Source: CAWIMX01 sp963792785
Lineage (GTDB): Bacteria; Acidobacteriota; Vicinamibacteria; Vicinamibacterales; CAVVIG01
Assembly (NCBI GenBank): GCA_963792785.1
Contig: CAWBXO010000004.1
Span: 310,001 to 374,000 of the forward strand
DNA length: 64,000 bases
Direction: 5' to 3'
Part shown: one piece after another, positions 19,341-28,700 of the stretch
Numbering within the stretch: position 1 is the stretch's first letter
Layout of the letters: each line of letters starts with the position of its first letter
Program-made: the position numbers and the translations under genes
The notes under the pieces: generated by a model
What the model saw: the letters and a program-made list of their open reading frames with translations, nothing else
Database searches by the model: none
Told to the model about the DNA's origin: nothing

Positions 19341-19356
19341 TTCGCTTTATATTCGC
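19341..19356 (-). promoter_or_regulatory. Candidate SOS operator, GCGAA direct repeat
   Basis: Just upstream of imuA the minus strand reads GCGAA-N6-GCGAA (plus strand TTCGC at 19341-19345 and 19352-19356). imu cassettes are normally controlled by LexA, and some phyla use direct-repeat operators with about this spacing. The exact operator in Acidobacteriota is not known to me, so this is a position-based guess. Confidence 0.25.
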
Positions 19357-19516
19357 CTATCAGAACGGCAACTATAGACCCGCCCCGCCGGCACGTCAAG
19401 CGGCGCTCCACACCCGTCGATGGCAATGGTCACAGGAGTGAGGTAAGATACCGACCTTCGCGATCGAATTTGGCTAAGCTATTGAATCGCTTAAACTTAG
19501 ACGGATAGAAATCCGC

Positions 19517-20821
19517 TTGGCCGAGACCAGTCCCCTCACCCCCGCCGATCCGGCCGCTCCCGTCCCGGCGTCCTCAATCGGCTCGCGCGCCATGAAGCGC
19601 ACGCTCGCGGCCTTCTCTTACCGCGACTTCCGCGTGCAGTGGTTCGGCGCCTGCACCTCGAGCATCGGCACCTGGACCCAGACGACGGCGCAGAACTGGC
19701 TGGTGCTGTCGATCACCGGCTCGGCCTTCTTCCTCGGGCTCGACGCGTTCCTCCAGCAGCTGCCGATCATGCTCTTCACGCTGATCGGCGGCGTGCTCGC
19801 CGATCGGCGCGACCGGCGCAAGACGCTGCTCACCTCGCAGTACATCCAGATGGCGACGGCGGCCGTGCTCGCGGCGCTGGTCTTCTCGGGGGTCGTCCGG
19901 ATCTGGTACATCCTGGTGCTCTCGTTCATGACCGGCCTGGCGCAGTCCTTCGGCGGCCCGGCCTACCAGTCGCTCATTCCGTCGCTCGTGGACAAGAAGG
20001 ACCTGCCGAACGCCGTCGCGCTGAACTCGATCCAGTTCAACATCGCGCGCGTGATCGGCCCGCTCGTCTTCGGCGCGACGCTCGCCATCGGCGCGCGCAT
20101 CGGCTTCAGCGACCCGCGGGCGATGGCGCTCTGCTTCGCGATCAATTCGGCGTCGTTTCTCGTCGTGATCTACGCGCTGATGTCGCTGCGCGTGAAGCAC
20201 ATTCCGCCGGCCGAAGTGCGCAGCATGAAAGTCGAGCTGAAGATCGGCCTGAGCTACGTGCGCGAGCGCGGCAGCCTCGTGGCGCTCATCATCCTCGCCG
20301 CCACCACGACGTTCCTCGGGTTCGCGGTGCTGACGTTCCTGCCGCTCTTCACCCAGCAGGTCTTCCACGCGGGCGCGGGCACCTACAGCCGCCTGCTGGC
20401 GTTCTCGGGCGCCGGCTCGGTCGTCGGCGCGCTCATCGTGGCGTGGCTCGGCAAGTTCCCGCGGATGGGCCTGACGGCGCTCCTCGTCCAGGCGCTCTAC
20501 GGAATGTTCATCGTCGCCTTCTCGTTCTCGCACCTCGTGTGGCTGAGCGAAATCCTGCTCTTCTTCACCGGCGCCGCGCTGATGGTGGTGTTCTCCACGG
20601 TCACGTCGCTCATCCAGCTCATCGCGCCCAACGAGATGCGCGGCCGCGTGATGAGCATCTACATGGTGGCGTTCCGCGGCGGGATGCCGCTCGGCAGCCT
20701 CGTGAGCGGCTACTTCGCCACGATCATCGGCGCGCCGACGGTCATCGCGATCAACGGCGTGCTGCTCGTCGTCGTGGCGATGTACTTCCTCATCCGCAGC
20801 CACGGCGTGCGGGAAGCGTGA
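19517..20821 (+). CDS. MFS exporter, EntS-like
   Basis: The protein is a major-facilitator permease of the MFS_3/EntS type with about 12 membrane segments. It carries the loop motif GGVLADRRDRRKTLL after TM2 and MRGRVMSIYMVAFRGGMPLGSL in the second half. Such proteins export siderophores, drugs or other small molecules; the substrate is not clear here. The start is TTG 19517, since the first ATG at 19592 would remove a short N-terminal tail but still leave the family start SYRDFRVQW. The stop codon TGA is also the first three bases of a palindromic repeat. Confidence 0.85.
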   Translation: MAETSPLTPADPAAPVPASSIGSRAMKRTLAAFSYRDFRVQWFGACTSSIGTWTQTTAQNWLVLSITGSAFFLGLDAFLQQLPIMLFTLIGGVLADRRDRRKTLLTSQYIQMATAAVLAALVFSGVVRIWYILVLSFMTGLAQSFGGPAYQSLIPSLVDKKDLPNAVALNSIQFNIARVIGPLVFGATLAIGARIGFSDPRAMALCFAINSASFLVVIYALMSLRVKHIPPAEVRSMKVELKIGLSYVRERGSLVALIILAATTTFLGFAVLTFLPLFTQQVFHAGAGTYSRLLAFSGAGSVVGALIVAWLGKFPRMGLTALLVQALYGMFIVAFSFSHLVWLSEILLFFTGAALMVVFSTVTSLIQLIAPNEMRGRVMSIYMVAFRGGMPLGSLVSGYFATIIGAPTVIAINGVLLVVVAMYFLIRSHGVREA

Positions 20822-20948
20822 TCACATTGCGATCGGATCACGGGAAGACAGCCACGAAGGCACGAAGACACGAAGGAGTCGACTTCAAGAACCCCAAGAG
20901 AGTCTGGTCTTTTTCGTGCCTTCGTGCCTTCGTGGCCGCATTTGAAAC
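20819..20948 (+). repeat. TGATCAC palindromic element, copy 1
   Basis: The element starts TGATCACATTGCGAT with the stop codon of the MFS gene. A left arm of GCCACGAAGGCACGAAGACACGAAG is mirrored by TTCGTGCCTTCGTGCC and TTCGTGGCCGCATTT after a 40-nt spacer. Copies 2 and 3 are at 30151 and 47298, in the same orientation and also beginning at the stop codon of the upstream gene. Confidence 0.85.
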
Positions 20949-20984
20949 AGCGCCGTTACATCGGATCGGTAGGATGGGCGCTCG

Positions 20985-21461
20985 ATGCTGAACGTGCTCT
21001 TTCTGTGCACCGGGAACTCGGCGCGGTCGATCATGGCCGAGGCCCTGCTGACCGCGATCGGCGGCGGGCGCTTCCACGCGTTCAGCGCGGGCAGCCACCC
21101 CGCCGGACAGGTGCACCCGCTCGCCCTCGAGACGCTCGCGCAGCAGCACGTGGCCGCCGCGAGCGCGCGCAGCAAGAGCTGGGACGAGTTCGCCGCGCCC
21201 GGGGCGCCGCACATGGACATCGTGATCACGGTCTGCGATCAGGCGGCGGCCGAGACGTGCCCGACCTGGCCGGGCCAGCCGGTGACGGCCCATTGGGGGG
21301 TGCCGGATCCCGCGGCGGCGACGGGCGCCGAGGCCATCCGCGCGTTCCGCGACGCCTGCCTCACGCTCCGGCGGCGCGTCGAGCTGCTGGCGGCGCTCCC
21401 GCTCGACAAGCTCTCACGCCTCGCGCTCCACGATCGGCTCAAGGAGATCGGGCGGAAATAG
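20985..21461 (+). CDS. ArsC-type low-molecular-weight protein tyrosine phosphatase / arsenate reductase
   Basis: The 158-residue cytoplasmic protein opens VLFLCTGNSARSIMAE, the CX5R active-site loop of the LMW phosphatase fold (C8 nucleophile, R14). A second cysteine pair occurs in VCDQAAAETCPTWPG, as in thioredoxin-coupled arsenate reductases, where these cysteines relay the disulfide. The late DP motif is in GVPDPAAA. Arsenate reduction is the likely role, but no arsB or arsR is adjacent. It starts at ATG 20985, shortly after a palindromic repeat. Confidence 0.85.
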   Translation: MLNVLFLCTGNSARSIMAEALLTAIGGGRFHAFSAGSHPAGQVHPLALETLAQQHVAAASARSKSWDEFAAPGAPHMDIVITVCDQAAAETCPTWPGQPVTAHWGVPDPAAATGAEAIRAFRDACLTLRRRVELLAALPLDKLSRLALHDRLKEIGRK

Positions 21462-21497
21462 GTGCTGGGTGCTAGGTGCAGGTGCTCCGTGCGGGAC
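21462..21497. repeat. GGTGCTGGG short array
   Basis: Units GGTGCTGGG, TGCTAGG, TGCAGG and TGCTCCG follow the arsC stop. The array also supplies the last codons and the TAG stop of the convergent DUF190 gene on the minus strand (SRTCT-like tail, stop at 21472-21474). Confidence 0.6.
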
Positions 21498-21819
21498 GGT
21501 AGAGTTTCACCTCGGCGCGCTCCACCGTGATCAACCCGTCGCCCACCATCTTCTCGAGGTCCGGGAGGAACGCTTCGATCTGCTGGGGCGTGTCGACGAT
21601 CTCGATGATGATCGGCAGGTCCTGCGACAGCGCGAGGAGCTTCGTCGTGTGAATGCGGCTATGGGCGCCGAAGCCCATGAAGCCCTTGATCACCGTCGCG
21701 CCCGCGAGTCCACGCTTGCGCGCCTCGAGGACGATGGCCTCGTACAACGGGTGGCCGTCCCAGCGATCGGCCTCGCCGATGAGGATCCGCAACAGCTGGC
21801 CTTCAGTTGGTAACGACAT
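21472..21819 (-). CDS. DUF190 (UPF0166) protein, PII-like
   Basis: This 115-residue protein has the DUF190 signature: LLRILIGEADRWDGHPLYEAIVLEARKRGLAGATVIKGFMGFG and a final PIIIEIVDTPQQIEAFLPDLEKM. DUF190 proteins share the ferredoxin-like fold of PII signalling proteins and are very often encoded beside crcB, as here. The gene overlaps the end of crcB by 17 bases. A role in fluoride-channel regulation is plausible but unproven. The tail is read from a dispersed repeat. Confidence 0.9.
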   Translation of the reverse strand: MSLPTEGQLLRILIGEADRWDGHPLYEAIVLEARKRGLAGATVIKGFMGFGAHSRIHTTKLLALSQDLPIIIEIVDTPQQIEAFLPDLEKMVGDGLITVERAEVKLYRPARSTCT

Positions 21820-22168
21820 ACCCCACCCAGATGCCGGCGAGTCCGGCCACGACCTGGCCGCCGACGTTGAGAAGCGCCCAGAGGAACTGGCCGTCGCGCA
21901 CGAGCTCGACGCTCTCGAAGGCGAAGGTCGAGAACGTCGTGAACGCCCCGAGCACGCCGACGAGCAGGAAACTGCGGGCCACCGGGCTGAACGCGAACCG
22001 CTGCTCCGCCAGGCCGGCGAGCACGCCGAACACCAGGCACCCCGTCACGTTGACGGCGAACGTGCCCGCGGGAAACAGCGTCGGCACCACGCGGTAGACC
22101 AGACCCGCGAACGTGTAGCGGGCCACGGCGCCGACGGCGCCCCCGGCGGCGATGGCCAGGAGAATCAT
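21803..22168 (-). CDS. crcB: CrcB fluoride ion channel
   Basis: CrcB/Fluc forms dual-topology dimers that let fluoride leave the cell. The 121-residue protein has four membrane helices and the family motifs GGAVGAVARYTFAGLV, GTFAVNVTGCLVFGVLAG (with the channel asparagine), and GVLGAFTTFSTFAFE, the Phe-rich pore strip. ATG 22168. Its upstream region is a palindromic GCATT array shared with the divergent response regulator. I see no fluoride riboswitch there. Confidence 0.93.
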   Translation of the reverse strand: MILLAIAAGGAVGAVARYTFAGLVYRVVPTLFPAGTFAVNVTGCLVFGVLAGLAEQRFAFSPVARSFLLVGVLGAFTTFSTFAFESVELVRDGQFLWALLNVGGQVVAGLAGIWVGYVVTN

Positions 22169-22285
22169 TGAAATGCAAGAATGCAGGAATGCACGAATGC
22201 AGGAATGGCGCTGCGGCCCATGCGTGTCATCCTAGCGGCATTCGTCCATTTTTGCATTCCTGCATTTTTGCATTCCCGCATTTCA
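22165..22285. repeat. Palindrome of TGCATTCC units in a divergent promoter
   Basis: The left arm has four units such as AATGCAAGA, ATGCAGGA, ATGCACGA and ATGCAGGA. The right arm has CATTCGTCC, GCATTCCTGC and GCATTCCCGC, ending GCATTT. Together they can form one long imperfect hairpin. It fills the whole 130 bp between crcB and the PhoB-like gene, where promoters of both should lie. Confidence 0.8.
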
Positions 22286-22298
22286 TAGAATAGCCCCT

Positions 22299-23003
22299 GT
22301 GCTGCCGCGCATCCTCATCGTGGAAGACGATCCCGACATCGCGAGCCTCGTGGCGCGCTACCTGGACAAGGCCGGTTTCGCCGCCGAGGTGCGGCCGTCG
22401 GGCCGCGCGGCGCTCGAGGCGATCCGCGCCTCGGCGCCCGACCTCGTCATCCTCGATCTGATGCTCCCGGAGATGGACGGCCTGGACGTCTGCCGCACGG
22501 TGCGCGCCAATCCGCAGACCGAGGATCTGCCGATCATCATGCTCACGGCGCGGGCCGAGGAGGCCGAGCGGATCACCGGCCTCGAGATCGGCGCCGACGA
22601 CTACCTGGCGAAGCCGTTCAGCCCGAACGAGCTCGTGGCGCGCGTGCGCGCGCTGCTGCGCCGCGCCCGCCGCGCGACGCCCGGCGCCGCGGGCGGGGAC
22701 GAGCCGCTCGCCTACGGCGGCATCGCCCTCGACTCGGTGCGCCACGTGGTCTCGCTCGGCGGCGATCCGGTGTCGCTCACCGCCAAGGAGTTCCTCCTGC
22801 TGGAGTACCTGCTGCGGCACCGCGGCCGCGTGCTCTCGCGCGACGCGCTGCTCACCGACGTGTGGGGCTACCGCTACACCGGCGGCACGCGCACCGTGGA
22901 CGTGCACGTGCGCCGCCTGCGCGAGAAGCTGCCGCCGCTCGTCGACGGCCTCGTCACCGTGAAGCAGTTCGGCTACAAGCTCGTCGACCCCACGCCGGCA
23001 TGA
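22299..23003 (+). CDS. PhoB/OmpR-family response regulator
   Basis: The protein has a receiver domain (IVEDDPDIASLV, phospho-Asp in LVILDLMLPEMDG, Lys in AKPFSPNEL) and a winged-helix output domain ending VDVHVRRLREKLPP...VKQFGYKLV. It is 234 residues long from GTG 22299. Its stop overlaps the start of a PhoR-like kinase as ATGA, so the two form a pair. It probably controls phosphate or envelope genes. No Pho-type box lies in front of it, unlike the second PhoB-like regulator at 37769. Confidence 0.9.
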   Translation: MLPRILIVEDDPDIASLVARYLDKAGFAAEVRPSGRAALEAIRASAPDLVILDLMLPEMDGLDVCRTVRANPQTEDLPIIMLTARAEEAERITGLEIGADDYLAKPFSPNELVARVRALLRRARRATPGAAGGDEPLAYGGIALDSVRHVVSLGGDPVSLTAKEFLLLEYLLRHRGRVLSRDALLTDVWGYRYTGGTRTVDVHVRRLREKLPPLVDGLVTVKQFGYKLVDPTPA

Positions 23004-24337
23004 CCCGCCGGATCTTCGCCGCCGCGCTCGCCTCGGCGGCCTTCGCCTTCGCCGCGGCCCGGCTCCTCCCGCGCGGCTCGACACCCGGACTGGTCGCCGT
23101 GGCGGCCCTGGTGGCGTTCGCCGGCGCCGTGATCGTCGCGCTGGCGCTGAGCGCCGGCCTGCCGGCCCGCGCGCGCGCGATGCTCGAGATCGCGCGCCGC
23201 TACCGGGGCGGCGACCTCTCGCCCGCCGGCGTCGATTTCGGCGACGACGAGCTGGGCGCGGGGGCGCGCGCGCTCGACGAGGTGATCCAGCAGCTCGCCG
23301 CGCGCCTCGCGGAGCTGGCGCGCGACCGCGGGCGCATGGAGGCCATCCTCAGCGGCATGATCGAGGGCGTCCTCGTCGTCGATCCCCAGGGCCGCGTGCA
23401 GCTCGCCAACGTCGCGGCGCGGCGCATGCTGGGCGTGGACGTGTCGGTCGGCCGCTCGTACCTCGAGACGATCCGCCATCCCGGGATCACCGCACTGGTC
23501 GGCGCCACGCTCGCCGGCCGGACGTCGGAAGGCCTGCAGTTCTCGCCGCCGCACGATCCGTCGCGCACAATCGTGGCGCGCGCGGCGGCCGCGGGCGGCG
23601 CGCACGGCGTCGTGCTCGTGCTGCACGACATCACCGACCTGCAACGCGTCGACCAGATCCGCCGCGACTTCGTCGCCAACGTTTCCCACGAGCTACGGAC
23701 GCCGCTGACGGCGATTCGCGGCTACGTCGAGGCGCTCGGCGACGACGACGCGTCGACCGATGAACGGCAGCGCTTTCTCGAGATCGTGCGGCGCCACACG
23801 CTGCGAATGGAGCGGCTGGTGAAGGATCTGCTGCGCCTGGCGCGCCTCGAGGCGGGCCAGGAGAGCCTCGATCGCGAGCCCTGCGACACGGCGGCGCTGA
23901 TCCAGTCGGTGGCCGCCGACCTCGCGCCGGCGATCGAGGCGCGGCACCAGCGCGTCGAGATCGCCATCGCGCCCGTGGCCGCCTCGTTCAACGGCGACGC
24001 CGCGCAGCTTCACGACGCCCTGCGCAATCTCGTCGCGAACGCGTCGACCTACGCCCCGGAGGGCACGACGATCCGCATCGGCGCGGCCGCCGGGCGGGAC
24101 GGGCGCGTCGAGCTGTCGGTCACCGACCAGGGCCCCGGGATCCCCGAAGCCGATCTCGCGCGCGTGTTCGAGCGCTTCTACCGGGTGGACAAGTCGCGCG
24201 CGCGGGATCCGGGCGGCACCGGCCTCGGCCTCGCCATCGTCAAGCACATCGTCGAACTGCACGGCGGGCGCGTGCGCGCGGAGAACCTGCCCGAGGGCGG
24301 CGCGGTCTTCACCATGGAGCTCGGCCGGCGCCGGTAA
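23000..24337 (+). CDS. PhoR-like sensor histidine kinase
   Basis: Two N-terminal membrane helices with almost no periplasmic loop are followed by a HAMP-like linker and a PAS domain (MEAILSGMIEGVLVVDPQGRVQLANVAARRML). The H-box is FVANVSHELRTPLTAIRGYVE, and the ATPase has NLVANAS, DQGPGIP and GTGLGLAIVKHIVE. This architecture is that of PhoR, which senses phosphate through the Pst system and PhoU. ATG 23000 overlaps the regulator stop. It may also serve the orphan regulator at 37769, which has no kinase beside it. Confidence 0.9.
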   Translation: MTRRIFAAALASAAFAFAAARLLPRGSTPGLVAVAALVAFAGAVIVALALSAGLPARARAMLEIARRYRGGDLSPAGVDFGDDELGAGARALDEVIQQLAARLAELARDRGRMEAILSGMIEGVLVVDPQGRVQLANVAARRMLGVDVSVGRSYLETIRHPGITALVGATLAGRTSEGLQFSPPHDPSRTIVARAAAAGGAHGVVLVLHDITDLQRVDQIRRDFVANVSHELRTPLTAIRGYVEALGDDDASTDERQRFLEIVRRHTLRMERLVKDLLRLARLEAGQESLDREPCDTAALIQSVAADLAPAIEARHQRVEIAIAPVAASFNGDAAQLHDALRNLVANASTYAPEGTTIRIGAAAGRDGRVELSVTDQGPGIPEADLARVFERFYRVDKSRARDPGGTGLGLAIVKHIVELHGGRVRAENLPEGGAVFTMELGRRR

Positions 24338-24376
24338 GCGCGCAACGGCGCGGCGGTGTACCATTTCGGGCATCTC

Positions 24377-25657
24377 ATGCTGACCAACACGGAAACGCTC
24401 GCCATCGTCCTCGGCGGAGGCCAGGGCACGCGCCTCTTCCCGCTCACCCAGCACCGATCGAAGCCGGCGGTGCCGATCGGCGGGAAGTACCGCCTCGTCG
24501 ACATCCCCGTCAGCAACTGCCTGCACGCCGACATCCGCCGCATCCTCGTGCTGACGCAGTTCAACTCCGCGTCGCTCAACCGGCACGTCTCGCAGACCTA
24601 CCGGATGGATCTGTTCACGAACGGCTTCGTCGAGATCCTCGCCGCCGAGCAGACGCCCGATAACCCGAACTGGTTCCAGGGCACCGCGGACGCCGTGCGA
24701 CAGGCCATGCGGCACTTCGTGCGCTACGAGGCCGAGTACTACCTGATCCTCGCCGGCGACCAGCTGTACCGCATGGACTACGGCGACCTGATCGACGCGC
24801 ACATCGACCGGCAGAGCGACATCACCGTGGCCGCGCAGCCCGTGTCGGCGGCCGACGCGACCGCGATGGGCATCTTTCGCTTCGACCGGACCGGGCGCAT
24901 CGTCGCGTTCGAGGAGAAGCCGCATGCCGCGCGCCTCGAGGAGATCGGGGCGAGCGTGCCGGCCGGCGCGACGATCGGCACGCACGACCCGGACCGGCCG
25001 TTCATCGCGTCGATGGGCATCTACGTGTTCTCGCGCGACGCGCTCATCGAGACGCTCGAGCGGCAGCCCGGCGTGGACTTCGGGCGCGAGATCATCCCGG
25101 GGGCGCTCGAGACGAGCCACGTGGACGCGTACCTGTTCCGCGGCTACTGGGCGGACGTCGGCACGGTGTCGTCGTTCTACGACGCGAACATCGCGCTGAC
25201 GCGCGCCGACGCGCCGTTCCGGTTCTACGACCAGCGGCGCCCGATCTACACGCACCCGCGCTTCCTGCCCGGCTCGCGCCTGGCGGCGTGCACGGTGACC
25301 AACGCCATCGTGGCCGAAGGGTGCAACGTCGAGCGATCGACGATCGTGGACTCGGTCATCGGGATCCGCGCCGACATCCGGCCCGGCGCCGACATCCGCC
25401 GGTCGGTGCTGCTCGGCGCCGACTACTACGAGTCGGACGAGGACGCCCCCACGCGCGGCCGGCGGCCGCGCCTCGGCATCGGCCGCGACGTCGTGCTCGA
25501 CAAGGTGATCGTGGACAAGAACGCGCGGATCGGCGACGGCGCGAAACTCGTGAACGTCAAGGGGATCGACCACGCCGACGGCGACGGCTATTACATCCGC
25601 AACGGGGTGATTATCGTGCCGAAGGACGGCGTCGTCGCGCCGGGCACGGTCGTCTGA
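24377..25657 (+). CDS. glgC: Glucose-1-phosphate adenylyltransferase
   Basis: GlgC makes ADP-glucose for glycogen synthesis. The nucleotidyltransferase motif is VLGGGQGTRLFPLTQHRSKPAVP, followed by GGKYRLVDIPVSNC, and the catalytic aspartate region is LAGDQLYRMDY. The C-terminal left-handed beta helix (IVAEGCNVERSTIVDSVIG ...) completes the usual length of about 427 residues. ATG 24377 fits the family start better than the upstream one at 24356. It stands alone 40 bases after phoR. Confidence 0.94.
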   Translation: MLTNTETLAIVLGGGQGTRLFPLTQHRSKPAVPIGGKYRLVDIPVSNCLHADIRRILVLTQFNSASLNRHVSQTYRMDLFTNGFVEILAAEQTPDNPNWFQGTADAVRQAMRHFVRYEAEYYLILAGDQLYRMDYGDLIDAHIDRQSDITVAAQPVSAADATAMGIFRFDRTGRIVAFEEKPHAARLEEIGASVPAGATIGTHDPDRPFIASMGIYVFSRDALIETLERQPGVDFGREIIPGALETSHVDAYLFRGYWADVGTVSSFYDANIALTRADAPFRFYDQRRPIYTHPRFLPGSRLAACTVTNAIVAEGCNVERSTIVDSVIGIRADIRPGADIRRSVLLGADYYESDEDAPTRGRRPRLGIGRDVVLDKVIVDKNARIGDGAKLVNVKGIDHADGDGYYIRNGVIIVPKDGVVAPGTVV

Positions 25658-25666
25658 CCGCGCATT

Positions 25667-25695
25667 GTTAACACCTGCGTAACACACGCGTCACA
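25667..25695 (+). promoter_or_regulatory. Pho-type box before the TonB receptor/glpQ region
   Basis: Three 7-mers spaced exactly 11 bp apart: GTTAACA (25667-25673), CGTAACA (25678-25684) and CGTCACA (25689-25695). PhoB/PhoP-family regulators bind such 11-bp direct repeats. It lies on the coding strand 74 bases before the receptor start, with a TACGCT at 25717-25722 placed like a -10 hexamer. Matching sites occur at 34360, 37691, 41032 and 44147. Confidence 0.7.
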
Positions 25696-25768
25696 GGACG
25701 ATCACGCCTCCCTCCTACGCTGGTGGGGCCGGGCAAGAACCGGCCTAACCAGAGTTGTGGGAGGAACG

Positions 25769-28700
25769 ATGAAGGTCTTGAGATGGATGGCCGCGGCCGT
25801 GTTTGCCGTGGCAATGGTCGCACCGGCCCTTGCGCAGACCGACCAGGCGGGCTTCACCGGCACCGTGCGCGATCAGAGCGGCGCGTTCGTCACCGGGGCG
25901 ACCGTCACCGTGAAGAACGAGCGCACCGGCGAGTCGCGCAGCACCACGACAAACGTCCAGGGCGTGTTCGTCGTCGACAAGCTCCGGCCGTCCACCTACA
26001 CGCTGTCGGTCACCAAGGACGGCTTCTCCCTCACGGAGTACACGGCGATGACCGTCGCCGTCGGCCAGCAGCTGGCGCTCGACTTCGAGCTCCGGCCCGC
26101 CGGCGTCCAGGAGACCGTCACGGTCGTGGGCGCGGCGCCGGTCCTGGACATCAGCTCGGCGCGCATCGGCGCCAACGTGAGCCAGCGCGAGGTCGAGTCG
26201 CTGCCGGTGAACGGCCGCCAGATGTCGCAGTTGATGCTGCAGGCGCCCGGGTCGCAGAACGCGGGCACCGGCACGTGGCAGGAAATCCGGTTCTCGGGCC
26301 GCGCGGTCGAACAGAACGCGATTCGCTACGACGGCATCGAGGGCTCGGCCATCATCGACGCCGCGCCGGGCAACCTGAACGGCGAGGTCCCCTCGCCCTT
26401 CAAGCTGCAGGCCAGCCTCGAGAACGTGCAGGAGTTCCGCGTCGAGTCGAGCAACTATCCGGCCGAGTACGGCACCGGGACCGGCGGCCAGGTGAGCGTC
26501 ATCACCAAGTCGGGCGCGAACCTGTTCAACGGGTCCGTGTTCGAGTACTACCGCAACGACGGCCTCGACGCGCCGAACTACTTCGACTCCACGCGCAACA
26601 ACGACGGCAGCGTCAAGGAGTCCCTGCCCAAGTCGACGCTCGATCAGAACCAGTACCGGCTTCTCGATCGGCGGCCCGATCGTCACCAACAAGGCCTTCT
26701 TCTTCGGCAGCTACGAAGGCTACCGGCTGAACGCCGGCACCAACTCGATCGAAGCCGTCCCGAGCGCCGCGGCCTGGGCGCGCGCCGTCCCGGCGATTGC
26801 GGCGCTCCGGCCGGGCTTCCTGGCGCCAGGCGCCATCATCCTGCCGGGCGCGTCGGCCAACCCCGACTTCGACATCGCGCAGCTGCAGGCCGTGCAGCAG
26901 GTGCGTGAGTCCTCGTTCAGCGGCCGGGTGGACTTTCATTACAGCGACAACTGGTCGTCGTACATCCGCGTCTTCCACGACCAGGGCACGAGCGACCAGC
27001 TCGAGGGCGTGAGCGGCCGCAACGTCCACATCAGCGACAACCCGACCAACGCCGTCGTCAGCCTCCAGGGCATCCTGGGCAGCGGCGCCATCAACGAGTT
27101 CAAGTTCGGCTACAACGCCGCGCCGACCCAGATCATCGGCGAGGCGCCGGTCGCCAACGGCATCGACTTCGGGCTGCTGGCCATCAACCTGAGCGGCTCG
27201 ATCGCGAACAACGGCATCCAGGGCCAGGGCGCGAGCTCGGGCATCGTGGTGCCGGGCGGCCTCGTGCGCGCCAACAGCGCCACCAACGGCCACGCGTCGC
27301 CCTACAAGCCGTACTCGCTGACGTTCGCCGACTCCTACAGCCGCGTGGCGGGCAGCCACCTGACGAAGATCGGCGCCGAGGTCCGGGCCATCCGCATGGA
27401 GACGGATCGGATCGGCGGCACGACCTACAGCTTCAGCGGCATCGACAGCTTCCTCGCGAACACCCCGTCGAACGTGCAGTACGTGGGCAACCTGAGCGAC
27501 CCGAGCGTGTTCAACGCCGGCGCGACCGGCCCGCGGCACACCGTCCAGAACTACTACGTCGGCTACGCCCAGGACGAATTCCGGCCGCTGCAGAACCTGA
27601 CGCTCAACTACGGCCTGCGCTACGACTACTACACGGTGCTCCGGGAGCGGAACGACCACATCGTGAAGTTCAACATCGACACGGGCGTGATCGATCCGCC
27701 GACGACGCCGGAGTACGCGTCGAACGGGAGCTTCCAGCCCCGCCTGTCGGCCACCTACGCCGTGGGCCCGAGCACGGTGCTGCGCACCGGGTTCGGGATC
27801 TTCGTCGGGCCGGGCCAGACCGAAGACCAGATCCAGCCTGTCGAATCGGACGTCATCCGCACGACGGTCTCGAACGCGCAGTTCCCGGTGGACGTGAACG
27901 CGCTGCGCGCGAACTTCATCAGCAATCCCGACAACCGCGCGTATCAGCCGCGCGCCTACGCGAACGACTACTCGATTCCCGAGCGCGTCTACCAGTACAC
28001 GGCGTCGTTCCAGCAGGAACTGCGTGGCGGGATGGCGGCGACCGTGGCCTACGTGGGCAGCCAGGGCCGCAACCTGTTCCTCCGGAGCGTCGCCAACAAC
28101 ATCATCGGCCTCTCGCAGCCCGACCCGACGAAGTCGGCGACGGTGATTCGCGAGTTCTCGATCGTGGGCGCGGACGGCAGCGTCCAGAACCCCTTCGCGG
28201 AAATCGACTACAAGACGAGCGGCGGCCACGACAGCTACAACGCGATGCAGCTCTCGCTGACGCGCCGGTCGTCCAACGGCCTGGTGATGAACGCCCAGTA
28301 CACGCTCGGCCAGAGCAAGGGCAACACCGGCGGCTCGAATGAAGCCCAGACCAACGCGTGCAACGCGCGGACGCTCGACCAGTTCGACTGCGACAACGGC
28401 TTCAACCTGTTCGACGTCCGGCACACGTTCAACCTGAGCCTGCTCTACAACATTCCGGGCGAAGGCGTGCTCAAGGGCGGCTGGAGCGTCGGTGGCATCG
28501 TCAACGCGCGCAGCGGCCTGCCGATCGACGTCAAGATCGTCCGCAACGACGTCGTCTACGTGGACGGGAGCGGCAACGTGTTCACGAGCGCGGCGGCCGG
28601 ACGCACGGCGGTGATCAACACGCCGGGCGGCGGCAGCTCGCGCAACGTGCGCCGGCCGGACCTCATCCCCGGCGTGGATCCGTTCCTCCACAGCGGCGGC

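Noticed and set aside
22169..22298. Fluoride riboswitch before crcB
   Set aside because: The upstream DNA is a GCATT-unit palindrome, and I could not find the conserved fluoride aptamer pattern.
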